Origin: Dehalococcoidales bacterium
GTDB taxonomy: Bacteria; Chloroflexota; Dehalococcoidia; Dehalococcoidales; RBG-16-60-22
Length of the DNA: 33,555 bases
Direction: 5' to 3'
Assembly: GCA_028714335.1 (NCBI GenBank)
Contig: JAQTMM010000015.1
Location: forward strand, 1-33,555
The notes under the pieces are model-generated. The model saw only the letters and a list, made by a program, of their open reading frames with translations, did no database searches and was not told the DNA's origin. Each line of letters starts with the position of its first letter. Positions within the stretch are counted from its first letter, which is position 1. Of this stretch, positions 1 to 7,280 are shown in pieces. The position numbers and the translations under genes are program-made.

Positions 1-2
1 GA

Positions 3-791
3 ATTCCTCACACGCTTGAAGTCCCCGAGGTTATCAACGTGGACAGCGGCACTCGTTTTGCCTTTACCGGCTGGAACGATGGCGTTAGTTCAGCCTCGAG
101 GGTGGTGACTCACGGGTCGCTGCAAGCCAACTACCAAAAGGAATACCTCCTGACGATTAACTCGCCTTACGGCAATCCAACGGGCGCCGGCTGGTATGCC
201 ATGGGCGCTACCGCCAGTTTTTCCGTAACCGATTACGTTGAAACATTAAACACCAGGCGCACCTTCAACGGTTGGAGCGGGGCTTTTAGCGGCGCTACCG
301 CCAGCGGCACGTTGTTGATGGATAGCCCAAAGACGATAACCGCCGACTGGAGCAGTCAATACCTCCTAACGATAAATTCGGAATACGGCGCGCCTATCGG
401 AGCCGGCTGGTACAATGAAAGCCAATCGGCCAACGTATCCGTTGATTCTTCAACAGGCTCGATAATAAAACAGGTTTTTGACGGCTGGACGGGCGATATC
501 ACTACCACTAATCCCAGCACCAGCATTGATATGAATGGGCCAAAGGTTATCACCGCTGCCTGGCATACGGACTTGATGATGTTGTACATCATCATTATCG
601 TCGTCGTGGTTGTTGTGGCCGGCGTTATTACTTTTGTAGTACTCCGCCGCCGGGGCGGGACTCCGGGCGCTGCCGCAACGGCTGGCACACCTCCAGCTTC
701 AACTCGGATGACGGCGCATCCGCCGGTTGAACCTCCGCCGCCGGGCGGAACGCCTTCACCGCCGTCTCCGCCACCGCCGCCCACCAGATAA
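3..791 (+). CDS. Caspase/InlB-repeat surface protein, copy 1 (5' truncated)
   Basis: Only the C-terminal part is present; the reading frame is open to the window edge, so the ATG/GTG of the ORF track (39) is not the start. What is visible is the end of B-repeat 1, two full InlB-like B-repeats (YLLTINSPYG... and YLLTINSEYG...), a strongly hydrophobic helix of Ile/Val (IIIIVVVVVVAG) followed by RRR, and a proline-rich tail ending PPSPPPPPTR. By comparison with the downstream paralogues, a signal peptide and caspase-like domain should lie upstream, so the catalytic state of this copy is unknown. The predicted topology is extracellular repeats, a single membrane anchor and a short cytoplasmic tail. 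The C-terminal half is closest to copy 6. Confidence 0.88.
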   Translation: MPHTLEVPEVINVDSGTRFAFTGWNDGVSSASRVVTHGSLQANYQKEYLLTINSPYGNPTGAGWYAMGATASFSVTDYVETLNTRRTFNGWSGAFSGATASGTLLMDSPKTITADWSSQYLLTINSEYGAPIGAGWYNESQSANVSVDSSTGSIIKQVFDGWTGDITTTNPSTSIDMNGPKVITAAWHTDLMMLYIIIIVVVVVVAGVITFVVLRRRGGTPGAAATAGTPPASTRMTAHPPVEPPPPGGTPSPPSPPPPPTR

Positions 792-792
792 A

Positions 793-803
793 TGTGGTAG
801 AAT
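793..803 (+). promoter_or_regulatory. Promoter-like box upstream of copy 2
   Basis: TGTGGTAGAAT lies directly after the stop of copy 1 and 45 nt before the copy 2 start. TAGAAT fits a -10 hexamer and TGG before it gives an extended -10. The same box precedes copies 5 and 6, with weaker versions before copies 3 and 4. I see no good -35 at standard spacing. Confidence 0.5.
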
Positions 804-848
804 AGTACCCAATAGAGTCGAGGGTTCGTTAGCTGTGAAAGGATAACG

Positions 849-2411
849 ATGAGTAAGAGTTTATTTAAAATTCCTTTAGTTGTCTTTATCGTTGTTATCC
901 TGGTGTCGGCGGCATCTTTTATCCTGCCTTCCGCGCCAGCTCAGGCTGACGAATCCAGCCCCCAGTGCTGGGCTGTTTTTGCCGCTATATCCGACTACCA
1001 AAACGTCAACGACCTGCCTTACCCGGTGCAGGATTCTACCGCTCTTTACAACCTGTTCGGGCCAGTCTGGGGAGAGGACAACATGCAGCTGCTGGCGAAC
1101 TCCCAGGCAACCAAGGTGAACATTCTCCATGCCATCGATTGGCTGGCGGAGAACGCCGGAGTTAATGATACCGTGTTTTTCAGTTTTGCCGGGCACGGCG
1201 TTGAGGGCGGCTACCTCTGCCCTTATGAAGCCACAGCTTCTTATTCCAGCTATATTTCTTCCGACGAGCTTGCCGAAGCCTTAGCCGAGGTGCAGGCGCA
1301 AAGAATCGTTGTTGTCTTGAGCAACTGCTACGCCGGCGCCTTTAAACCCGATCTGACTAAAGACGGCAGGGTGGTTTTAATGGGCTGCCAGGCATCGGAA
1401 GTAGGCTGGGAAAGTACTAATCTGGGGCACGTGGTTTTTCTCTATTTCATCCTGCAGGCTTTTGAGAACTTTACCGACGCCGATGCCAATCACGATTACG
1501 AGCTTTCCGCCGAAGAGATTTTTAACTACGCCGCTCCGTTAGTCGTCCAGTATGAAACGGACCACCTTTTCGACCCCGTCCAGCACCCTGTACTCGGCGA
1601 CGGTTACATTAACGAACTGGCTTTGCTGGCGAGGTTCGTGTTCAATTTACAAACCAATTTACCGTCCGGCACACAAATCCTTACGGTGGACGACGTTGGG
1701 TATACCACAGCGCCGCCGTACCTGTGGTGGATTCCGGGTTCCAGTCATATAGTTACCGTGCCGGAAGAAGTGGCGGCGGGAACCGGCTCGCGTTATGCCT
1801 TTGCCGGTTGGAGCGACGGTGAAACCTCTGCGACCAGGATTCTCTCTAAAGGCTCTTTCAGCGTTAGTTATTATATGGAACGACTGCTTAATATCATTTC
1901 CGCTTACGACGAGCCTATTGGAGCCGGCTGGTATCTGGACCGCTCCTACGCCGATATCTCGGTAATACCCTACATAGAATCGGCAGACACCAGGCGCATT
2001 TTTACCGGCTGGAGCGGGGATATTACCGGAACAAGCTCTGCGGTTTCGCTGTTCATGGACGCACCGAAGACCGTCACCGCCAACTGGCGCAGCGAATACC
2101 TCCTCACGCTCAACTCGGAATACGGCAAGCCTGTTGGCGCCGGGTGGTATGATGAACTTGATTCGGTTAATGTTTCCGTGGAGCCGGTGCAGGGTTTCAT
2201 CGTCCGCCAGATTTTCGACGGGTGGAGTGGGGATTTAACGTCTAAAGATTCCAGAACCACCGTCACCATGAACGTCCCAAAGACCCTCACGGCTAGTTGG
2301 CACACCGATTACCTCCAGCTTTATATCCTGATTGTAGTTGTAGTGGTTATCGCCGGAGGCGTAATCTTCACCGTCGTTCTTATGCGGCGTAAAAGAACTG
2401 CCGGATTCTAG
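849..2411 (+). CDS. Surface caspase-like protease with InlB B-repeats, copy 2 (dyad intact)
   Basis: 520 residues. A signal peptide (residues 1-33, ending APAQA) is followed by a caspase-like peptidase C14 domain (about 38-255). The His is in AGHG (H116) and the Cys in SNCYAG (C160), so the His/Cys dyad is present. An EF-hand-like loop DANHDYELSAEE (212-223) sits late in the domain. Three B-repeat units follow, the first degenerate, then a Val/Ile transmembrane helix and the short tail RRKRTAGF. The family is related to meta- and orthocaspases, which cut after basic residues and are often calcium dependent; substrate and role here are unknown. The start is supported by AAAGGA 5 nt upstream. 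It is predicted to act outside the membrane, anchored at the C-terminus. Confidence 0.88.
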   Translation: MSKSLFKIPLVVFIVVILVSAASFILPSAPAQADESSPQCWAVFAAISDYQNVNDLPYPVQDSTALYNLFGPVWGEDNMQLLANSQATKVNILHAIDWLAENAGVNDTVFFSFAGHGVEGGYLCPYEATASYSSYISSDELAEALAEVQAQRIVVVLSNCYAGAFKPDLTKDGRVVLMGCQASEVGWESTNLGHVVFLYFILQAFENFTDADANHDYELSAEEIFNYAAPLVVQYETDHLFDPVQHPVLGDGYINELALLARFVFNLQTNLPSGTQILTVDDVGYTTAPPYLWWIPGSSHIVTVPEEVAAGTGSRYAFAGWSDGETSATRILSKGSFSVSYYMERLLNIISAYDEPIGAGWYLDRSYADISVIPYIESADTRRIFTGWSGDITGTSSAVSLFMDAPKTVTANWRSEYLLTLNSEYGKPVGAGWYDELDSVNVSVEPVQGFIVRQIFDGWSGDLTSKDSRTTVTMNVPKTLTASWHTDYLQLYILIVVVVVIAGGVIFTVVLMRRKRTAGF

Positions 2412-2429
2412 CCTTCAAACTGAAATCAA

Positions 2430-2440
2430 TGTGGTATATC
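2430..2440 (+). promoter_or_regulatory. Promoter-like box upstream of copy 3
   Basis: TGTGGTATATC matches the TGTGGTAxAAT box of the other spacers except at the hexamer end. It lies 56 nt before the chosen start of copy 3. Confidence 0.35.
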
Positions 2441-2496
2441 AGTAACATTCTTGATATCATATAGGTAGCATGCTTTTTAAGAGGGAAGGACCGGCC

Positions 2497-4086
2497 ATGA
2501 GAAAGTTATTATCTAAAACCCCAGTTTGTTTGTTACTGGTAACAGTTTTCTTATTATTATCGGCGTTTATTCTGCCCGGCGCCCCGGCTATGGCGGCAGA
2601 CACGGACCCTCAATGCTGGGGGGTTTTTGCCGGGATATCCGACTACGAATTTATCAACGACCTTAATTACGCCGATGATGATGCCATTGACCTCTATAGC
2701 GTTTTTACTCCGGTTTGGGGCGCTTCCAATACCAGGCTACTGGTGGATAGTGAGGCGTCAAAAGCCGATATTTTAGATGCCATTGCCTGGATGGCGGATA
2801 ATGCTGGAGAAAATGATACCGTCGTCTTTACATTTTCCGGGCACGGCACTGACCTTGGCGAATTATGCACATATGATTTCTATTTCACCGACTCCGGCAT
2901 ATCGACGACCGTGCTTTATCAGGCGCTTAACCAGGTAAAGGCCGAGAAAATCGTTGTTATTATAGATGTCTGCCACGCCGGTGAGTTCCAGTATATGCTA
3001 TCGAAAGATGGGCGGGTGCTGTTGCTGGCAAGCCAGGCGGACGAGTTGTCTCAAGAAAGTTATGAATTACGTAACGGAGTTTTCACTTACTATATTCTCC
3101 AGGCTATCAGTGAATTCGATGATATTGATACGAATCACGATTATGAGCTTTCCGCCGAAGAAATTGCCGCCTATGCCAGCCTGATGACATCGCTTTACGA
3201 TTATTCGCAAAACCCGGTTATTGACGATGAATTCATCGGGGAACTGGCGTTAATAGCGAAGTTCATCTTCATTCTGGACACGAGCCTCCCGCCCGGTACG
3301 GTAATCTTAACGCTGGACGGGGTTGACTATACATCGCTGCCCCCGGAAAAGTTGTGGAGCCCAGGTTCCACCCATACTATTGCTGTGCCCGAATGGGTGT
3401 ATATTAATAGCGGCACGCGTTACGCCTTTGCCGGCTGGAATGACGGCGAGGCTTTGGCCGTCAGGGTTATTACCAAGGGGTTTTTCAGCGCAGAGTATAA
3501 CATCGAACAACTTTTAAAAATAGTCTCGCCTTTTGGCGACTTTCCCGACGCCGGGTGGTATCTGGATAATTCGCTGGCCGAATTTTCCGTGACGCCCTAT
3601 ATCGAATACACGGGTACCAGGCACTACTTTATCAGTTGGAGCGGCGATTTTTCGGGCAATGCTGAAACAGGGTCGCTGTATATGGACAGCCCCAAAACCG
3701 TATATGCCAACTGGAGGACCGAATACCTCCTCAATGTCAGCTCGGAATACGGCACACCGACCGGCGCCGGCTGGTACGGTGAGGGCGAAACAGTAAGTAT
3801 TTCCATTGAGCCGGAACAGGGACTCTTTGTGCGGCAAATTTTTGACGGCTGGACCGGCGATTTAGCCGGCGTTCAGTCCAGTGTCAGCTTTACTATGGAT
3901 TCGCCTAAAGATATTATTGCTATCTGGCACACTGATTACGTGCAACTTTATATCCTGATTATCGTTATATTAGTTGTAGCTGGGGTAGTAACTGCAACTA
4001 TTATACTTCTACGACGGAGGGGTAGTACGCCACCTGTTCCACCCGCTGCAGTACCGCCGCCACCTCCTCCACCTCCTGCCAGCTAA
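2497..4086 (+). CDS. Surface caspase-like protease with InlB B-repeats, copy 3 (dyad intact)
   Basis: 529 residues from the chosen start. The ORF track begins at 2470, but the ATG at 2497 has a good AGGGAAGGA ribosome site, starts directly at the signal peptide (MRKLLSK...) and matches the other paralogues. The signal peptide ends around APAMAA. The caspase-like domain has SGHG (H116) and DVCHAG (C159), the most canonical dyad in the array. The EF-hand-like loop DTNHDYELSAEE is present. Three B-repeats, a transmembrane helix (LYILIIVILVVAGVV) and the tail RRR...PPPPPPPPAS follow. It is probably an active, surface-anchored cysteine protease. Substrate and activation are unknown. Confidence 0.88.
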   Translation: MRKLLSKTPVCLLLVTVFLLLSAFILPGAPAMAADTDPQCWGVFAGISDYEFINDLNYADDDAIDLYSVFTPVWGASNTRLLVDSEASKADILDAIAWMADNAGENDTVVFTFSGHGTDLGELCTYDFYFTDSGISTTVLYQALNQVKAEKIVVIIDVCHAGEFQYMLSKDGRVLLLASQADELSQESYELRNGVFTYYILQAISEFDDIDTNHDYELSAEEIAAYASLMTSLYDYSQNPVIDDEFIGELALIAKFIFILDTSLPPGTVILTLDGVDYTSLPPEKLWSPGSTHTIAVPEWVYINSGTRYAFAGWNDGEALAVRVITKGFFSAEYNIEQLLKIVSPFGDFPDAGWYLDNSLAEFSVTPYIEYTGTRHYFISWSGDFSGNAETGSLYMDSPKTVYANWRTEYLLNVSSEYGTPTGAGWYGEGETVSISIEPEQGLFVRQIFDGWTGDLAGVQSSVSFTMDSPKDIIAIWHTDYVQLYILIIVILVVAGVVTATIILLRRRGSTPPVPPAAVPPPPPPPPAS

Positions 4087-4105
4087 TTGAAGAGATGTGT
4101 AAAAA
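4087..4105 (+). promoter_or_regulatory. Promoter-like box upstream of copy 4
   Basis: TTGAAG, then TGTGTAAAAA 3 nt later, a degenerate form of the box seen before copies 5 and 6. The hexamer ends exactly 41 nt before the start codon, as it does in front of copies 5 and 6. Confidence 0.35.
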
Positions 4106-4146
4106 CATATCACCGACTCGTTAGCAGCCGGCAAGGAGAATATTAA

Positions 4147-5754
4147 ATGAAAAAGCTTTTGTTTAACAAAGCGATTACCGCTTTTGTTGCCACACTGATA
4201 CTTTTAGCAATTACATTCATATTACCGTGTCTGCCGGCGCAAGCCGATGAATCCAGCCCCGAGGTATGGGGACTATTTGTCGGTGTATCTTATAAATTGT
4301 CAGCCCCTGAGGTTAAGTATGCCGATGACGACGCCCGCGCTTTATACGAGACACTTTCTCCAATCTGGGGCGCTGCTAACACCAAACTCCTGGTTGATAG
4401 CGAAGCGGACGAACAAGAGATACTGGATGGCGTTGCCTGGCTGGCTCAAAACGCCGACGCCGATGATACGGTAGTTTTTACTTTCTCCGGGCTTGGCACG
4501 GGAGTCGGTGCTATCTGTCCTGCCGACTTTAATCCGCTTGAGGGTGGCCTGACTACAGATCAACTAGCTAAAGCTTTTGAACCTGTTAAGGCGGGTAAAA
4601 TACTTATAATTCTGGATTGCAACTATGCTGCAAAGTTCCGTGTTAGTCTAACCAAGGAAGGCCGATTTTTAATGTTTTCCAGTCCTATGTACGGAGGGGC
4701 TAGAGAAAGCGATGAAATCCAACACGGCTATTTGTCCTACTTTGTCCTGCAGGCGCTTAATAGTCCCGACGTTTACGACGTCAATGAAAACTACGAACTT
4801 TCCGCCGAGGAAATTGCTTCCTATGCTACTGAAATGACGGCTAATACAACCAGCAACCTTCCGCCGGTAATTGTTGACCTGAATAGCGACGAATTCCCTT
4901 TACTCACGTACTTTACATATACTTCGAGTCTGGAGTTGCCTGCTGAAGCCACTATCCTGACGCTTGACGGCGTTGATTATAATGCGCCGCCGGAAATGCA
5001 GATTTGGGCCCCCGGTTCCACTCATACGATGACCGTGCCCGATGTTATTGATGTAGGCACCGGAACACGTTATTTATTCGTCAGGTGGGATGACGACAGT
5101 GTTTCAACTGCACGGATTATTTCTAAAGGCTCATACAGTGCCGGTTACAGGCTGGAATACCTGTTCGATATTTCCTCCGCATATGGAGTGGTCACCAGCG
5201 CCGGTTGGTACAGTCGCAATACCACTGTAGATTTCTCGGTCACTCCTTTTTTGGAAACGGCATATGCCAAGTTCTACTTTGAGGGCTGGAGTGGTGACTA
5301 TACCGGGACATTGTCCACAGGCTCGATACTTATGGACGGGCCAAAAACCGTTACCGCCGTTTGGCGTACCGTGTATCTGTTAGTGTTGGAATCTGACTAC
5401 GGCAATCCCAACGGCGCGGGCTGGTATAACGAGGGGGCGCCGGTCAACATCTCCATTGAGTCTGTCCATGGCTCATTAATCCGGCAGATTTTCATCGGCT
5501 GGAGCGGCGACTTTTATAGCCTGGACGCCAGCACGATGGTTAGAATGGATTCGTCTAAAGTAATCGTGGCTAACTGGATGGTGGATTACCTATGGCTGTA
5601 TGTCTTCATTCTTATCATAACTGTGGTGGTTGGTATATCTGTTTATTTACTCGTCCATTACAGGGTGTTCCGCCGCCTTTTCCCCCCACCCCGCCAACCG
5701 CGCAAGGTTAAGATAATGCCGCCCTCACCGCCCCCGTCACGCCGTAAGAGATAA
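4147..5754 (+). CDS. Pseudocaspase/InlB-repeat surface protein, copy 4
   Basis: 535 residues with a signal peptide (to about residue 33, LPAQA). The caspase-like fold aligns throughout with copies 2 and 3, but the catalytic His is Leu (SGLG, L116) and the catalytic Cys position is Asn (LDCNYAA, N159). A Cys sits one residue earlier (C158). It is therefore probably inactive as a protease. The EF-hand-like loop DVNENYELSAEE is kept. Three B-repeats and a transmembrane helix (YVFILIITVVVGISVYLLV) follow. The tail is proline-rich and basic (PPPRQPRKVK..., ending PPPSRRKR). The ribosome site AAGGAG is 7-8 nt before the ATG. The reading frame is intact, so it is a maintained pseudoenzyme rather than a pseudogene. 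Confidence 0.87.
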   Translation: MKKLLFNKAITAFVATLILLAITFILPCLPAQADESSPEVWGLFVGVSYKLSAPEVKYADDDARALYETLSPIWGAANTKLLVDSEADEQEILDGVAWLAQNADADDTVVFTFSGLGTGVGAICPADFNPLEGGLTTDQLAKAFEPVKAGKILIILDCNYAAKFRVSLTKEGRFLMFSSPMYGGARESDEIQHGYLSYFVLQALNSPDVYDVNENYELSAEEIASYATEMTANTTSNLPPVIVDLNSDEFPLLTYFTYTSSLELPAEATILTLDGVDYNAPPEMQIWAPGSTHTMTVPDVIDVGTGTRYLFVRWDDDSVSTARIISKGSYSAGYRLEYLFDISSAYGVVTSAGWYSRNTTVDFSVTPFLETAYAKFYFEGWSGDYTGTLSTGSILMDGPKTVTAVWRTVYLLVLESDYGNPNGAGWYNEGAPVNISIESVHGSLIRQIFIGWSGDFYSLDASTMVRMDSSKVIVANWMVDYLWLYVFILIITVVVGISVYLLVHYRVFRRLFPPPRQPRKVKIMPPSPPPSRRKR

Positions 5755-5774
5755 TTGAATCGGTGTGGTAAAAT
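5755..5774 (+). promoter_or_regulatory. Promoter-like box upstream of copy 5
   Basis: TTGAAT, three bases, then TGTGGTAAAAT. The hexamer TAAAAT (5769-5774) ends 41 nt before the start of copy 5. TTGxAx lies only 8 nt from the hexamer, too close for a normal -35, but the arrangement recurs before copies 4 and 6. Confidence 0.5.
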
Positions 5775-5815
5775 AAAGGTATCATTCCCAAGGCGATGGC
5801 TGGTGAGGAGGCTGT

Positions 5816-7219
5816 TTGATAGTCAGGCATTTCTTTAAAGTCATACTGATTTTTATATGCGCCATAACCGTACTGATTACAGCTAATTTTGCCTTGCCTG
5901 GCGCCACTACCCAGGCGGCCGATGCCACTGCCGAGTGCTGGGGAGTCTTTATCGGGATTTCCACTTTTCAGAACCTCGATGATGAAGTAAAGTATGCCGC
6001 TAGCGGCCAGCAGGAACTCTGTAACGATTTTAGCGCCGTTTGGGGCGCCGACCATGTTAGACTAGTAACTGATTCCGAGGCGACCAAGAGCGGCATCATG
6101 GAAGCCATAGCGTGGCTGGACGAGCGGGCAGACGGTAACGATACGGTGCTTTTTAGCGTTACCAGCACCGGCGTTGCAGGCCCGGGGCCGGATTACTATT
6201 TCTGGACTTATGATTCTTTGCCTGATTCCTGGGATAACGATATTTCAGCTGAAGAGCTCGATAGTGCCTTTGAAGTTATAGACGCCGCCGGAGCGGTCTT
6301 TATCCTCTCTTTTGCCCACGCGGGCGGCTTCCTTAACAACTTGAGCGGCAGCAACAGAGTCATTTTAGCGGGTTGTGAGGAGGATGAGTGGGGCTACTAC
6401 GACGATTCCTTGGAGAACCCGGTTTTTATTTACCACATAATTGAGGCGCTTGATAATTTTGGTGAAGTAGATGTGGATAATAACTACGCCGTCACCGCCG
6501 AAGAAATTTTTAACTACGCCGCCCCAGCTACCACCAGTTTTGATGAAAGCCACGGCTATTTGCCTGCCCAGCACCCCGTGCTTAACGACCATTTTGACGG
6601 CGAACTGCCTTTGATTGCTGAATTCGCGCTTTTCACCAATATCAACCTTCCTGCCGGTTCCGTTATTACCATTAGCGGCGCGGAATATGATATTCTGCCG
6701 GTTATATTTCTTACCGCGCCGGGCATTGCCTATACCGTTAAAGTGCCGGATGTAATCTATATTAGCAGCGATACCCGTTACGTGTTCAGTGACTGGGGTG
6801 ACGATGATGTTTCAACCACAAGGGCAATGCTATACGGCGTCCATACCGCCAACTTTAATAAAGAATACCTCCTGAAAATATACTCCACCTACGGCGAGGC
6901 TGCCGGGGACGGCTGGTATAAAGACGGGGAGGAAGTCAACGTTTTTGTGGTGGCGTACCAAGAGCTGATAATTAAACATGTTTTTAATGGCTGGACCGGC
7001 GATTTTACAGGTAAGGAAGCTAATATCACATTTACTATGAATTCGCCAAAAGTTATCACCGCTATGTGGAGCGTGGAATATCTCAATCTGTACATCCTGT
7101 TGGCTATATTGATTATCTTTATTGCCGGTATATTTTTGACTATTTTCCTGGTGATTATTCGTAGAGGTGCTAAAAAACATAAGGCTAAAAGAAAAAAGCC
7201 GCGTCGTTCTGCCAAATAG
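5816..7219 (+). CDS. Pseudocaspase/InlB-repeat surface protein, copy 5 (short form)
   Basis: 467 residues from a TTG start preceded by GAGGAGG (only 4 nt spacing); no better start gives the signal peptide (MIVRHFFKVILIFI...). The caspase-like fold has lost both catalytic residues: the His position is Thr (VTSTG, T118) and the Cys position is Ala (SFAHAG, A167). The EF-hand-like loop DVDNNYAVTAEE is kept. Only one well-formed B-repeat follows the degenerate first unit, where the other copies have two, which explains the shorter length. A transmembrane helix (LYILLAILIIFIAGIFLTIFLVI) leads to a strongly basic tail (KKHKAKRKKPRRSAK) without the poly-proline of copies 1, 3 and 6. Confidence 0.85.
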   Translation: MIVRHFFKVILIFICAITVLITANFALPGATTQAADATAECWGVFIGISTFQNLDDEVKYAASGQQELCNDFSAVWGADHVRLVTDSEATKSGIMEAIAWLDERADGNDTVLFSVTSTGVAGPGPDYYFWTYDSLPDSWDNDISAEELDSAFEVIDAAGAVFILSFAHAGGFLNNLSGSNRVILAGCEEDEWGYYDDSLENPVFIYHIIEALDNFGEVDVDNNYAVTAEEIFNYAAPATTSFDESHGYLPAQHPVLNDHFDGELPLIAEFALFTNINLPAGSVITISGAEYDILPVIFLTAPGIAYTVKVPDVIYISSDTRYVFSDWGDDDVSTTRAMLYGVHTANFNKEYLLKIYSTYGEAAGDGWYKDGEEVNVFVVAYQELIIKHVFNGWTGDFTGKEANITFTMNSPKVITAMWSVEYLNLYILLAILIIFIAGIFLTIFLVIIRRGAKKHKAKRKKPRRSAK

Positions 7220-7239
7220 TTGCATAAATGTGGTAAAAT
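7220..7239 (+). promoter_or_regulatory. Promoter-like box upstream of copy 6
   Basis: TTGCAT, three bases, then TGTGGTAAAAT. The hexamer (7234-7239) ends 41 nt before the ATG of copy 6, the same distance as for copies 4 and 5. Confidence 0.5.
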
Positions 7240-7280
7240 AACGCATTGATTACTGTTACGTTATAAAAGGAGAAAGTACA

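Noticed and set aside
1-6. EcoRI site GAATTC at the very first bases as a cloning junction
   Set aside because: The window end has no such site, and the frame of copy 1 is open through it, so nothing supports an artificial junction.
356-784. Minus-strand ORF in array copy 1
   Set aside because: It is the antisense of the B-repeats and poly-proline tail; similar shadows recur opposite copies 2, 3, 5 and 6.
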